From Paraburkholderia sediminicola (GTDB taxonomy: Bacteria > Pseudomonadota > Gammaproteobacteria > Burkholderiales > Burkholderiaceae), in the NCBI RefSeq assembly GCF_902859805.1, contig NZ_CADIKC010000001.1, positions 1,798,001 through 1,862,000 on the forward strand: 64,000 nucleotides of DNA. Direction: 5' to 3'. Positions 18,844 to 27,807 of this stretch are shown piece by piece. The position numbers and the translations under genes were made by a program. Each line of letters starts with the position of its first letter. Position 1 is the first letter of the stretch. Under the pieces are notes generated by a model, which worked only from the letters and a program-made list of their open reading frames with translations, made no database searches and was not told the DNA's origin.

Positions 18844-19932
18844 ATGGCGCAAGCGAAGGAAGGCAAGGACCAAAAGGACGAAGTGCAAGGCATGCGTCGC
18901 GGATTGCTGCAGGGCGCGGGGCTGTCCGCCGCGTTGGCGCTAATGGGTGGAATGATCACGCCGGCGCAGGCGGCCGAAGCCGGATCGTTCCCGGCGCACA
19001 AACGGTGGAAGATCGTATTCGTCAACCACGTCACAACGAATCCGTTCTTCGTTCCCACGCAATACGGCATTCAGGACGCGACCGCGTTGCTCGGCATGGA
19101 CTATCAATGGACCGGCTCGGCCAATGCCGACATCGGCGAAATGGTGAATGCGGTCAACGCGGCGATTGCCGGGAAAGCTGATGCAATCGCCGTACCGATC
19201 GTCGATCCCAAGGCGTTCGACAAGCCCATCCAGGCTGCGCTCGACGCCGGTATTCCCGTGTTCGCCTATAACGCCGATGCGCCCTCGGGTTCGACGAACC
19301 CGCGCCTGGCCTATATCGGCCAGGATCTTTATCTGTCTGGCTACCAGATGGGCGAGCGGATCGTCAGCCTCATCGACAGCGGCCTCGTCGCGCTCTTTAT
19401 CGCCACGCCTGGTCAGCTCAACATTCAGCCCCGGCTTGACGGTGCTGCGGCTGCAATCAAGAAATCGGGCAAGAAGATCGACGTGCAGACCATTGCAACC
19501 GGTGCGACCGTCAACGAAGAACTATCGAAGATCAAGTCCTTCTTTCTCGGCCACCAGGATCTCAAAGGCATGTTTGCCGTGGATGCAGGCAGCACCCAGG
19601 GCGTTGCCGAGGTGATGAAAGAATCCAACCTGCCCGCCAAAGGTGTGCACGGCGGCGGCTTTGATCTGTTGCCGCGCACAGTCGATCTGATCCACGAAGG
19701 TTTCCTGGACTTCACGATCGACCAGCAACCCTATGTACAGGGTTTTTATACGGTGCTGGAGGCCTTCATCTTTCTTTCATCCGGTGGCCTCGTTGGGCCG
19801 GCCAACATCAACACGGGTCTGAAATTCGTCACCAAGGGCACGGTCGATCCTTACCTGAACACTTCGACGCGCTATGAAGGCAAAAGCACGAAAGCCCAGA
19901 TCGTGCCACGCACAGGCGCGATCAAAGGGTGA
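18844..19932 (+). CDS. Ribose-type ABC transporter substrate-binding protein
   Basis: 362 residues from the ATG at 18844 with GGGAG upstream; a longer frame exists but lacks family content. The N-terminus has a twin-arginine-like pattern, MRRGLLQGAGLSAALALMGG, cut near AQAAEA. The mature part has the periplasmic-binding-protein type 1 fold: IVFVNHVTTNPFFVPTQYG, then AIAVPIVDPKAF, VFAYNADAP and FDLLPRTVDLI. These resemble ribose/xylose/inositol binding proteins. First gene of a three-gene operon. Confidence 0.88.
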   Translation: MAQAKEGKDQKDEVQGMRRGLLQGAGLSAALALMGGMITPAQAAEAGSFPAHKRWKIVFVNHVTTNPFFVPTQYGIQDATALLGMDYQWTGSANADIGEMVNAVNAAIAGKADAIAVPIVDPKAFDKPIQAALDAGIPVFAYNADAPSGSTNPRLAYIGQDLYLSGYQMGERIVSLIDSGLVALFIATPGQLNIQPRLDGAAAAIKKSGKKIDVQTIATGATVNEELSKIKSFFLGHQDLKGMFAVDAGSTQGVAEVMKESNLPAKGVHGGGFDLLPRTVDLIHEGFLDFTIDQQPYVQGFYTVLEAFIFLSSGGLVGPANINTGLKFVTKGTVDPYLNTSTRYEGKSTKAQIVPRTGAIKG

Positions 19933-20927
19933 CCTCTGCCGTGCCGGATCAACCGTCCGCTAAACGCCCGAGGCGCTGGTCAAGCGCGCTCGGGCGTTCC
20001 AGTGAGATTCGCATCCTTGCTGTCGCCCTCATTCTTTGTATCTACTTCGAGACGGTCAACCATGACTTCCTGCTGACCGGCGCGAGTCTGCAGAATCTCT
20101 CGCAGTTCATCGCCCCGGTGGCGATCATTGCCTTTGGTGAAATCATGCTGATGATCGGGGGAGAGATCGATCTTTCCGCCGGGATGGTTTTCGCGTTTGC
20201 GCCTTTCATCATGCATTTTTCTCTCGAGGCAGGACTGCCGGCATGGCTTGCGATGCTCACCGGCGTTATTGCGGCGGGACTCGTCGGGCTCATTAACGGG
20301 GCGGTGACGGTCTACTTGCGCATCCCATCCTTTGTGACGACGCTCGGTACGTTGTTCTTCGTGAACGGTCTCACGCTGACGATCTCGCGGGGCACGCCGG
20401 TTTCGCCACCTGAGGATTCCGTATTTGCCGCGGTCATGGGGGGATGGGGATACAGCGAGATCATCTGGACGCTGGCCATTGCCGCGATCATGCACGTGCT
20501 GCTTCGTCATACGCGCTGGGGTTTGCATACGATCGCGTCGGGAGCGAATCCGCTGGGCGCGAGCGAAGCAGGGATACAGGTCAGGCGGCTGAAGCTCGGC
20601 AACTTTATTCTTGCCGCGCTACTGGCCGGTTTGACCGGAATTCTGGAAGGTTTTCGTATTACCTCGATCGATCCGCAAGCGGGCGGTAATCAAATCATGT
20701 TTCTTGCCGTTGCGGCAGCCGTAATTGGCGGCACGCCGCTCGCCGGTGGCTCGGGCACGATCATCGGTGGGCTGATCGGTGCGGCGGTGCTTGGCATTCT
20801 CAACGACGGCTTCACGCTGATCGGCATCAACGCCTTCACCTTCAACATGATTCTCGGCGCGGCAATCCTCGGGGCCATGATCTTCAACATCCACGTGGTT
20901 CGTCTCGCGCGTAAAGGGGACTTGTGA
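19929..20927 (+). CDS. Ribose-type ABC transporter permease
   Basis: 332 residues, GTG start overlapping the TGA of the binding-protein gene (GTGA). RbsC-like: GEIMLMIGGEIDLSAGMVFAF, VTTLGTLFFVNGLTLTISRG, and the EAA-like GASEAGIQVRRLKLGNF, with about ten membrane segments. It should form the membrane channel with the single ATPase that follows. Confidence 0.9.
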   Translation: MTSAVPDQPSAKRPRRWSSALGRSSEIRILAVALILCIYFETVNHDFLLTGASLQNLSQFIAPVAIIAFGEIMLMIGGEIDLSAGMVFAFAPFIMHFSLEAGLPAWLAMLTGVIAAGLVGLINGAVTVYLRIPSFVTTLGTLFFVNGLTLTISRGTPVSPPEDSVFAAVMGGWGYSEIIWTLAIAAIMHVLLRHTRWGLHTIASGANPLGASEAGIQVRRLKLGNFILAALLAGLTGILEGFRITSIDPQAGGNQIMFLAVAAAVIGGTPLAGGSGTIIGGLIGAAVLGILNDGFTLIGINAFTFNMILGAAILGAMIFNIHVVRLARKGDL

Positions 20928-21697
20928 TGTCCGAGGTGCTGGAAGCGTTGCGCGGCGAAGATATTGTCAAACGTTTCGGCGCGGTCACCGCGCTCGACGG
21001 CGTGTCATTGACGCTAAGACAAGGCGAGATCCTTGGTGTGCTTGGCGACAATGGCGCAGGCAAATCGACGTTGATCAAGATTTTGACCGGGTTTCATCAG
21101 CAGACCAGCGGCAAACTTTTTGTAGGTGGCGAGGAGACCATGCTTCGCTCGGTCGATCACGCCCGCTCACTCGGCATTGAATGCGTCTACCAGGATCTGG
21201 CGCTCGCCAATTCGCTGAGCATCTATCACAACATGTTTTTGAATCGGGAAATCATACGTCGAGGCCCGTTTCGCCTCTTGAACAATCGCGCGATGCGCGA
21301 GCGTGCCGCGGAGTGTCTTGAAGAGATCGGTGTGCACGTGCCTTCGGTCGACCTGCCGGTCGAGCAGCTTTCCGGCGGCCAGCGGCAGGCTATCGCAGTT
21401 GCGCGCGCGGTCAATTCGAATGCCAGGATATTGCTGCTTGACGAGCCGCTCGCCGCGATGGGCGCTCGAGAGGCTGGACTGATCATCGACCTGATCCTTC
21501 GACTCAAGAATAAAGGTGGCCTGTCCATCATCATGATCATGCACAACTACGCTCAGACGCTCGACATCGCGGACCGCGTGATGCTGATGCAGCGCGGACG
21601 TGTCACCTACCAGCGAGAAGCAGCCAGCACGTCCGTCGAGGAGCTGATGGATATCGTGCGACGCGAATATCGGGCAATGCGGGCAGCGGTTAATTGA
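20927..21697 (+). CDS. ABC transporter ATPase for sugar uptake
   Basis: 256 residues. The ATG at 20927 shares a base with the permease stop (TGATG), with AAGGGG upstream. Walker A GDNGAGKST, signature LSGGQRQ, Walker B ILLLDEP, switch His in IIMHN. It holds one nucleotide-binding domain, so it would act as a homodimer, unlike two-domain RbsA. An ATPase of this kind with a ribose-type permease is the FrcA/BfrA-like arrangement. Confidence 0.9.
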   Translation: MSEVLEALRGEDIVKRFGAVTALDGVSLTLRQGEILGVLGDNGAGKSTLIKILTGFHQQTSGKLFVGGEETMLRSVDHARSLGIECVYQDLALANSLSIYHNMFLNREIIRRGPFRLLNNRAMRERAAECLEEIGVHVPSVDLPVEQLSGGQRQAIAVARAVNSNARILLLDEPLAAMGAREAGLIIDLILRLKNKGGLSIIMIMHNYAQTLDIADRVMLMQRGRVTYQREAASTSVEELMDIVRREYRAMRAAVN

Positions 21698-22027
21698 CAC
21701 CGCGCGGTACGTTTCAGGTCGGTGTTTTCGCCTCCACTTGATAGTCACCGGCAACTGTCGCCCCTTTCTGGTGTGCGGCATTGAATCACTCCGCGTGCAC
21801 GAAGGCTCTTACCCAAGCGTGTCCCGCTTCGTAATATTCAGCAAGATTGTGCTGATCCCCTTCCAACGGAATATCGGCAGTCCGCCGTTTAAAAGTGGAC
21901 TGTACGAAATGATGTTTGATAACACTCTAGGTCGCACCGACACGTGATTCCAAAGGGCCTGTAGCGTTAATCCTGAAACGCTCTTCGTTCGGACGGCAAC
22001 ACTTTACGTTGGCTACAGGAGATGAGT
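21698..22027. other. Intergenic region, nothing recognised
   Basis: About 330 bases between the ABC operon and the serine hydrolase. A 69-codon open frame crosses it but shows no ribosome-binding site, signal or family resemblance. The only clear element is AGGAG at 22017-22021, which serves the next gene. Confidence 0.5.
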
Positions 22028-23107
22028 TTGAAAGTGACTCGCAGGGCCTTCCTCGCACTTGCCATAGCTGACCTGCTGGCGGGGAGTTCAATCTCTTCCG
22101 CGGGCCAGTCATCTGATGCGATGGATTGGCCGGGGGCAGAGTGGGACCGTATCGCGCCCGAGCAGGCAGGATGGTCGGCCGATGCGCTCACGCAGGCTCA
22201 TGCCTATGCCCAATCGATCGGTACGGCGACGCTCGTCATCGTGCATCGCGGCCGCATGCTCGACAGCCTGGGTGACATTGCTCGCAAGCTGCAGGTCAAT
22301 TCAGTACGTAAAAGCCTTCTCAGTGCGCTAATCGGCATCGCCGTGGCAGAGAAGAAAATCGATCTCGACGCAAGCCTGGCAAGCCTGAATATCGACGATA
22401 CGCCTCCCGGTCTGACCGATGCCGAGAAAGAGGCAACAGTTCGGCAGTTACTCCAGGCGCGTTCCGGCGTATATCATCCCGCGCTTTACGAAACAGTTGG
22501 CGAGAAGCGACTTCGGCCGGCTCGCGGGAGTCACCCTCCCGGCACGTTCTGGTATTACAACAACTGGGATTTCAATGTCCTCGGTGCGATTTATGAACGT
22601 GCGGTCGGGGCATCGATTTTCGAGAGCTTTCAGCAGCGCATTGCGAGTCCGATCGGGATGCAGGATTATCGTCCGCAGGATGGGCATTACGTCCGTGGAC
22701 CGGAGTCCATGTATCCGGCCTATCTGTTCCATCTGAGTGCGCGCGACCTGGCTCGTTTCGGCTTGCTATACCTTCGGTCCGGCCAATGGAAAAACGAGGC
22801 TATTGTTCCCGCAAGCTGGGTTACGGAAAGCACCAGGGCCTGGTCGGAAACTCACCTTCATTCCGGATATGGCTATCTCTGGTGGACAGGCTTGGCCGAT
22901 CGACGCGCTGCGGTGATGGATTTACCACCCGGTGGTTTCTGGGCCGATGGCCACGGTGGCCAGTTCGTAGTGGTCGATCCCGTGAACGACATTGTCGTCG
23001 TCCATCAGACCGATGGGCGGAAGGTCACCGAACGGCAAATGGGCCATCTCATGTGGTTGATTTATACGGCTGCCCACGTTAGCGACCCCAGGGCCGACCC
23101 GGTTTAG
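22028..23107 (+). CDS. Tat-exported serine hydrolase, beta-lactamase/class C fold
   Basis: 359 residues if translation begins at the TTG at 22028; an ATG at 22022 directly abuts the AGGAG (22017-22021), too close for normal initiation, while the TTG is 6 bases from it. The N-terminus TRRAFLALAIADLLAG is a twin-arginine signal. Catalytic motifs of the serine beta-lactamase-like/6-aminohexanoate hydrolase group: S-x-x-K in NSVRKSLL, Y-x-N in WYYNNWDFN, and HGG in DGHGGQFV. Probably a periplasmic esterase or amidase; resistance is not implied. Confidence 0.85.
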   Translation: MKVTRRAFLALAIADLLAGSSISSAGQSSDAMDWPGAEWDRIAPEQAGWSADALTQAHAYAQSIGTATLVIVHRGRMLDSLGDIARKLQVNSVRKSLLSALIGIAVAEKKIDLDASLASLNIDDTPPGLTDAEKEATVRQLLQARSGVYHPALYETVGEKRLRPARGSHPPGTFWYYNNWDFNVLGAIYERAVGASIFESFQQRIASPIGMQDYRPQDGHYVRGPESMYPAYLFHLSARDLARFGLLYLRSGQWKNEAIVPASWVTESTRAWSETHLHSGYGYLWWTGLADRRAAVMDLPPGGFWADGHGGQFVVVDPVNDIVVVHQTDGRKVTERQMGHLMWLIYTAAHVSDPRADPV

Positions 23108-23320
23108 GCGAGAGGTAACGACCGTACCGCCCCCATCCTGCACACCCGGCGATTCCCGCTGAAGCGTACGCGCGGTGTGCCCCTTTGCGCAAAAGTGATT
23201 TCGATTTCCGGCACTTCTGAGGCCAGCGGCTCGCACCTATAGTCAGGTCAGCTTTCGGACGCTAACCCCAACTTCATGAGGGGATGCGAGCGAAATCCGC
23301 CTAACCCAAAGGAGCAGACC

Positions 23321-24265
23321 ATGTTGACCAGGACGTCCCCGGCGCTTCTCGCCGAACCCGCTACTGCTACGATGGACGCGCAATACTTCGAGTACACGTC
23401 GTCCGCCAATCCGATCGGCGCGAAGCTCATCTCGCGCGTGCCTTTCCGCAATTTCCCGCCTTCGCTGTACGCGGATGGCGCAACGCGAGTCGTGCCGCTC
23501 GACCTCTCCGCGGAGTTGGGTTGCCCAGGCCCCGCGACCGGTCCCGGCTTGAGCGCCAATTTCCTGCGCATCAACGCAGGCGACGCATTGACGCTTGTCC
23601 CGAACGCGACCTCGCAGGTCTGCTACGTCATTAGCGGTACCGGCAGCGTGACGCAGGCCGAAACGAGCTTCCCGTTCGCACAGGGCGATTTCTTCACCCT
23701 GCCAGGCGGCGATGCCGCTGTGCTATCCGCCGACGCGACGGCCACGCTCTATTACGTCAACGACGCCCCGCTGCTCACGTATCTCGGCACGACCGGCGTC
23801 CGCGCGCGTTTTGCGCCGACGCTCTATCCGGCCGCCCAGGCGCAGGCGGAATTACGCAAGGTTTCGGAAGAGGCCAATGCAGGTCGCCGCAACCGCATCA
23901 GCGTGCTGATGGGCAACGCCAACTTCCCGCAGACGCGAACGGTCACGCATGTGTTGTGGGCCATGTTCGGCATTGTGCCGCCCCACTCGATCCAGAAGCC
24001 GCATCGTCACCAGTCGATTGCACTCGACTTCATCGCCGGGGGTAGTCCAGGCGTCTATACGCTGGTGGGTACCGAACTGGATGAGAGCGGCAACATTGCG
24101 AATCCGACACGCGTCGATTGGGAGGCCGGGATGGCTTTCGTTACGCCGCCGGGATACTGGCATGCGCATTTCAATGAAACGAACGAAAACGCTTATGTCA
24201 TTCCGATCCAGGATGCCGGTCTGCAAACCTGGCTGCGCACGCTCGACATCCGCTTCGCCCGTTAA
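23321..24265 (+). CDS. Bicupin protein, gentisate-dioxygenase-like
   Basis: 314 residues from the ATG at 23321 with AAGGAG six bases upstream. Two cupin domains: the first about residues 60-150 (VCYVISGTGSVTQAE, FAQGDFFTLPGGDAAVL), the second about 200-300 with metal ligands in PHSIQKPHRHQS and in PPGYWHAHFNE. The C-terminal QDAGLQTWLRTLDIRF resembles gentisate/salicylate dioxygenase relatives, but the first domain lacks clear metal ligands. Substrate not assigned. Its stop overlaps the convergent LysR gene. Confidence 0.75.
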   Translation: MLTRTSPALLAEPATATMDAQYFEYTSSANPIGAKLISRVPFRNFPPSLYADGATRVVPLDLSAELGCPGPATGPGLSANFLRINAGDALTLVPNATSQVCYVISGTGSVTQAETSFPFAQGDFFTLPGGDAAVLSADATATLYYVNDAPLLTYLGTTGVRARFAPTLYPAAQAQAELRKVSEEANAGRRNRISVLMGNANFPQTRTVTHVLWAMFGIVPPHSIQKPHRHQSIALDFIAGGSPGVYTLVGTELDESGNIANPTRVDWEAGMAFVTPPGYWHAHFNETNENAYVIPIQDAGLQTWLRTLDIRFAR

Positions 24266-25215
24266 GGCTTAAGCGCCAACGCGAGTCCGTCGTCCCAGTA
24301 CGGCGGCTCGCCAAACATCCCGGCGTAGAAGTCCACGAACGCGCGCACTTTCGACGAGACGATTTTCTTCGGCGGGTAGACCGCCCAGACCGCGGGTTCG
24401 GCTCGGCCCGTGCGCGCCTCCCATTCAGGCAGCACGTGCTGCAGGTGCCCTTCGCGCAGGGCTGTAGACGCGAGCCACGTCGGCAGAAGAGCCAGGCCGC
24501 AGCCGGCCACAGCGAGTTCCAATACGGCTTCGGAGTCGTCTGCGCGCAAGCGTCCTTGCAATTCCACCAGCACCTGTTCCGATGACGCCTGTGCATCCGC
24601 GACGCGGGTGAAAGACCATTTGTCGTCCGGCAGCAGGGACAGACGAAGCGTCTCGTGCGCGGCCAGATCTTCAGGAGCGCGCGGTATCCCGCTGCGCTTG
24701 AAATACGCCGGGCTGCCGCAGACGATACGGCGATGCGGCGCTATGCGTCTGGCCATTAACGAGGAGTCGGGCAGCACGCCGATGCGGATCGCCACATCAA
24801 TGCCGGCTTCGATCATGTTGAGCGTTTCATCGGTCGACACGATATCGAGGCCAATGTCGGGGTAGCGCGTCATGAATGCCGGCAGATGCGGCACGATATG
24901 CCTGCGCCCGAATGCCGAGGGCATCGTGACGCGCAGCACGCCTTGCGGTGTGAGATTCAGTGACGACGTAACCTGGCGTGCGTCATCGAGCGCCTGCAGG
25001 GCAATCATGGCGTGTTCGCGAAACAGTCTGCCGCCTTCGGTCAGGACGAGTCCTCGTGTCGAGCGGTTGAACAGGGCAATGCCCAGATCCTTTTCGAGCT
25101 CGCTGACGTAGCGCGAGACGGTCGAGGTTTTGACGGCCATTTCATGGGCTGTCTTGCTGAAGCTCTGCAGCTCCGCTGCGTTAATGAAGGCCCGTACCGC
25201 GGCAAAATAATCCAT
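24262..25215 (-). CDS. LysR family transcriptional regulator
   Basis: 317 residues from the ATG at 25213-25215; 28 extra codons upstream in the open frame overlap no known domain. Winged helix at residues 1-60 (FSKTAHEMAVKTSTVSRYVSELEKDLG) and an effector domain starting LRVTMPSAFGRRHI, of the CrgA/DmlR-like group. Convergent with the bicupin and downstream of a VOC gene on the same strand. Confidence 0.9.
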   Translation of the reverse strand: MDYFAAVRAFINAAELQSFSKTAHEMAVKTSTVSRYVSELEKDLGIALFNRSTRGLVLTEGGRLFREHAMIALQALDDARQVTSSLNLTPQGVLRVTMPSAFGRRHIVPHLPAFMTRYPDIGLDIVSTDETLNMIEAGIDVAIRIGVLPDSSLMARRIAPHRRIVCGSPAYFKRSGIPRAPEDLAAHETLRLSLLPDDKWSFTRVADAQASSEQVLVELQGRLRADDSEAVLELAVAGCGLALLPTWLASTALREGHLQHVLPEWEARTGRAEPAVWAVYPPKKIVSSKVRAFVDFYAGMFGEPPYWDDGLALALKP

Positions 25216-25243
25216 GGCTATATTTTCCGCGTGAAAGAACGGA

Positions 25244-25594
25244 CTAGTTGTGGCAAGTGCAAAGCTCAAATTCGTGGCCATCGGGGCTAACCAGGACAAT
25301 GCTCTTCATGGTCTCGTCATTTAACCCGTCAAGCACGACTGTTGCACCGAGAGCCTTGGCACGGTTCAGAAAGGTATGCAAGGCGGATGCATCGAATTCG
25401 AACACCGGTACACAGCCACTGCCGGCGAACTCATCGCCAAAATCATTCAGCAATAGCCCGAAGCGGACTTCGCCTAACGAAAACTCCGTCCACCTTTCCG
25501 ACTTACGGCTCGGCGAGCGTTCCAATAGGTTTTCCCAGAACGTCGCGGTTCGCTCCATGTCCTTCACTTTCAAATAAGTGGTTCTGATTCGCAT
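25244..25594 (-). CDS. VOC family protein
   Basis: 116 residues from the ATG at 25592-25594, with CGGAG 7 bases upstream; the longer frame is rejected on that basis. Single VOC domain: IRTTYLKVKDMERTATFWENLL, FSLGEVRFGLLLND, VPVFEFDASALHTFLNRAKALGA and a C-terminal VSPDGHEFELC. It precedes the LysR gene by 28 bases and may be cotranscribed. No substrate can be assigned. Confidence 0.82.
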   Translation of the reverse strand: MRIRTTYLKVKDMERTATFWENLLERSPSRKSERWTEFSLGEVRFGLLLNDFGDEFAGSGCVPVFEFDASALHTFLNRAKALGATVVLDGLNDETMKSIVLVSPDGHEFELCTCHN

Positions 25595-25715
25595 CGAATG
25601 CTCCGGGAATGAGTTTCGCAAGACGCAACAGATAGTAGACACTCAAAAAATGCCAGGCGAATAACTGTCGGCGATCAACGTGCGTGTGTCGCTGTGACTG
25701 TCGAAGGATAACCCT

Positions 25716-25916
25716 TTACGCTTCATTCTCTTTGGGAAGGTCCACGAAAACCGTATTGGTGCCAGCCGCATACAGGCGCTTGCCTATGTGTGGATAGTCG
25801 CAAACATCGTGCTCCAGCCTCTGACCGGCGACGATAAGAACGAGAGGTAGGTGACCGGTGTTCGACAAAGTATGGGCAGCACCTCCGCGTGCAAAACCCA
25901 TGAAGTCCCCTGGCCA
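25716..25916 (-). pseudogene. Truncated cupin gene, C-terminal fragment
   Basis: Only the last 66 codons survive: WPGDFMGFARGGAAHTLSNT, then LVLIVAGQRLEHDVCDYPHIGKRLY, the typical end of a cupin protein of about 160 residues. A stop codon (25917-25919) and unrelated sequence replace the N-terminal part, within 40 bases of the divergent dihydrofolate reductase start. No promoter or ribosome-binding site is evident, although an internal Met (25899-25901) exists. Read as a remnant left by a deletion or insertion whose breakpoint is at about 25917-25950. Confidence 0.7.
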
Positions 25917-25953
25917 TTAGAATATAGTCACGACCGAAAAAGCGAGACAGCAA

Positions 25954-26463
25954 ATGTTGAGCGGAAAGCGAATTTCAATGGTAGCGGCCATGGCCACGAA
26001 TCGGGTGATCGGCGCGGCTAACCACATTCCATGGAAAGTGCCCGGAGAGCAGCAGCGGTTTCGTCAATTGACCGAGGGGCACCTCGTCGTGATGGGACGA
26101 CGCACATACGAGTCGATAGGTCGACCGCTGCCAAATCGCGACGTGCTTGTGATTGGCAAGCATGCTGTCGCCGCCGAACGAGTGTCGACATGCAGTACGC
26201 TGCAGGACGCGATTGAAATCATCTCGAGCGATTCACGTGAAGAGATTTTTATCGCGGGCGGCGAACAGATCTATCGCCTGTTTCTGCCTTACGCGGATAC
26301 GGTCTACCTCACAGAAGTCGATTTGGCGCCGGCGGGTGATACGACGTTTCCGGATCTGCCTGCCGACTTTCATTGCACAGAAAGGATCGACGTCAATGGT
26401 CCCACTCGCTATACATTTTTTACCTATCGGCGCACATCCGGGCACGACGACAAGCCGTGTTGA
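25954..26463 (+). CDS. Dihydrofolate reductase, DfrA-like
   Basis: 169 residues (161 if the ATG at 25978, preceded by GGAAAG, is used). NADPH-dependent reduction of dihydrofolate. Motifs: NRVIGAANHIPW, VVMGRRTYESIGRPLPNR, IFIAGGEQIYRLF, and DTTFPDLP. The catalytic acid, Asp27 in E. coli FolA, is Glu here, within the sequence IPWKVPGEQQRF; the same GEQ arrangement occurs in the integron-borne trimethoprim-resistance DfrA1/A5 group. A housekeeping folA next to thyA is expected elsewhere in the genome, so this looks like a second copy. It abuts a broken cupin gene. Confidence 0.9.
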   Translation: MLSGKRISMVAAMATNRVIGAANHIPWKVPGEQQRFRQLTEGHLVVMGRRTYESIGRPLPNRDVLVIGKHAVAAERVSTCSTLQDAIEIISSDSREEIFIAGGEQIYRLFLPYADTVYLTEVDLAPAGDTTFPDLPADFHCTERIDVNGPTRYTFFTYRRTSGHDDKPC

Positions 26464-26552
26464 GAGGTCGCTGTCACGCATTTCGACCGTGTGCGGAAAA
26501 GCGGGTGTTGACCGATCCCGAACGCCTGCGGGCAGACCAAATCGTCAAATTA

Positions 26553-27149
26553 CTACGAAGCGTCGGGGCGATCCCGACTAACGAGATTTAGGTATTCGCT
26601 CAATCCGGCCTCACCCAGCGGCTTGATCATGACCCGGACAGTATGGGTGGCATTTCTCATCACGACGCCGTGCCGACGCCGCGTTTCAAAGTAGCCGTTT
26701 CGTTCCCAAAAGCGTTCCGCGCGCGTATTGCCGGCAATGACACCAAGGCGCAACCACTTCGCTCCCGACGCCTTAAGCCAACGCTCAAGTTCTCCGTACA
26801 AGTCACGGGCTACACCTTGACCGTGTTTGTCCGTTGACAGGATCAATAATCCTAAATGCCACACACCGCCGGTGAAGAGGTCTGAAACGATCGTCGCAAA
26901 CCCGGTCAACTCTTCGCTTGCGTCGATAAATCCGATCGTATGCTTGCTGGTGAATGCCCATCCCTCCGGCAGTTCGCTTTCGAACTCCTCCTTAGCTTGA
27001 CTATCTGTCGGTGGACAACCTTCTGCCGACAGGAAGTATTCGGGATTGTTCTCCAAAAAAGTTTGGATGGTCGGGATGTCATCATGACCAAGTTCGACGG
27101 CACGATAGCCCTCTATCTGGAACAGTATTGGCTTCTTTTCAGAAATCAT
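26553..27149 (-). CDS. GNAT family N-acetyltransferase
   Basis: 198 residues. The acetyl-CoA-binding motif A is in LGLLILSTDKHGQGVARDLYGELERWL and motif B in LRLGVIAGNTRAERFWERNGYFE, both near residues 95-150. The acyl acceptor is unknown. It converges on the dihydrofolate reductase gene with a 90-base gap, and its base composition looks lower in GC than the flanking operons. Confidence 0.85.
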   Translation of the reverse strand: MISEKKPILFQIEGYRAVELGHDDIPTIQTFLENNPEYFLSAEGCPPTDSQAKEEFESELPEGWAFTSKHTIGFIDASEELTGFATIVSDLFTGGVWHLGLLILSTDKHGQGVARDLYGELERWLKASGAKWLRLGVIAGNTRAERFWERNGYFETRRRHGVVMRNATHTVRVMIKPLGEAGLSEYLNLVSRDRPDAS

Positions 27150-27489
27150 CGGCTATCCCCGGATCCGTTTATAAAGTGGATCTCCTAGGATACCAATTGC
27201 GATGAACGTCAAGCCATGCTCAATGCGCACAGTTATACGGTTTTGTCGCCTTTGACCACACCCATTTGATGCCCATGACGCCCACCATGAGGGTCAACTA
27301 GGTCGTGACCCTCGTCATTTCCGAACGCGAAGCGAACATGACACCAATGTAATGTGCGCGTCAGCGTGCATCCATCTTCGCCGTACAGAATAAGGAACAC
27401 TCACTCACGTGTTACGAGTCGGTGAGATCGGAGGCTTCGGCCACAGTGGCGTGAAGCTGACCAAACTCAACTTCGAGAGATATTTCATC
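27150..27489. other. Intergenic region with one hairpin
   Basis: 340 bases without a supported gene. The only structure noticed is an 8-base perfect stem, GAGGGTCA (27289-27296) and TGACCCTC (27306-27313), with a 9-base loop and no T run. It may be a terminator-like or operator element. Confidence 0.4.
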
Positions 27490-27807
27490 ATGAAAACCCT
27501 TATCTATGCAGCGTTGATTGCCGGCATATTCGCCGCTCCAGTTGCTTCTTTCGCGCAGGACGCTACGGCTCCGTTGACGCGGGCCGACGTACGCGCGGAT
27601 CTGATTCGAGTAGAACAGGCCGGGTACCGGCCGGCCGCCAAAGATGTGCACTACCCAGACGATATTCAGGCAGCTGAGGCGCGTATTCAAACGCAGAATG
27701 TCGCGGCGCCGGGGAGCACGGATGTAGGCGGAACGTCGGATGGCTCATCGCAGGCGGGTGCGCCGATGGCAGCCGTGAATACTCATTCAATCTATTTCGG
27801 TCACTGA
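27490..27807 (+). CDS. DUF4148 small secreted protein
   Basis: 105 residues from the ATG at 27490 (earlier start codons in frame lack a ribosome-binding site). Signal peptide MKTLIYAALIAGIFAAPVASFA, then the DUF4148 core: LTRADVRADLIRVEQAGYRP followed by DVHYPDDIQAAEARI. The family is abundant in Burkholderia and relatives and has no defined function. The C-terminus is Gly/Ser-rich. Exported, probably periplasmic. Confidence 0.85.
   Translation: MKTLIYAALIAGIFAAPVASFAQDATAPLTRADVRADLIRVEQAGYRPAAKDVHYPDDIQAAEARIQTQNVAAPGSTDVGGTSDGSSQAGAPMAAVNTHSIYFGH

Noticed and set aside
21738..21947. 69-codon frame between the ABC operon and the serine hydrolase
   Set aside because: No signal, no ribosome-binding site, no resemblance to known proteins.
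22028..23107. Reading the serine hydrolase as an antibiotic-resistance beta-lactamase
   Set aside because: The SxxK, YxN and HGG motifs also mark esterases and amidohydrolases of the same fold; Tat export and sequence give no support for resistance.
26373..26591. 72-codon plus-strand frame after the dihydrofolate reductase gene
   Set aside because: Its tail looks protein-like, but it overlaps both the dfr and GNAT genes and has no ribosome-binding site.
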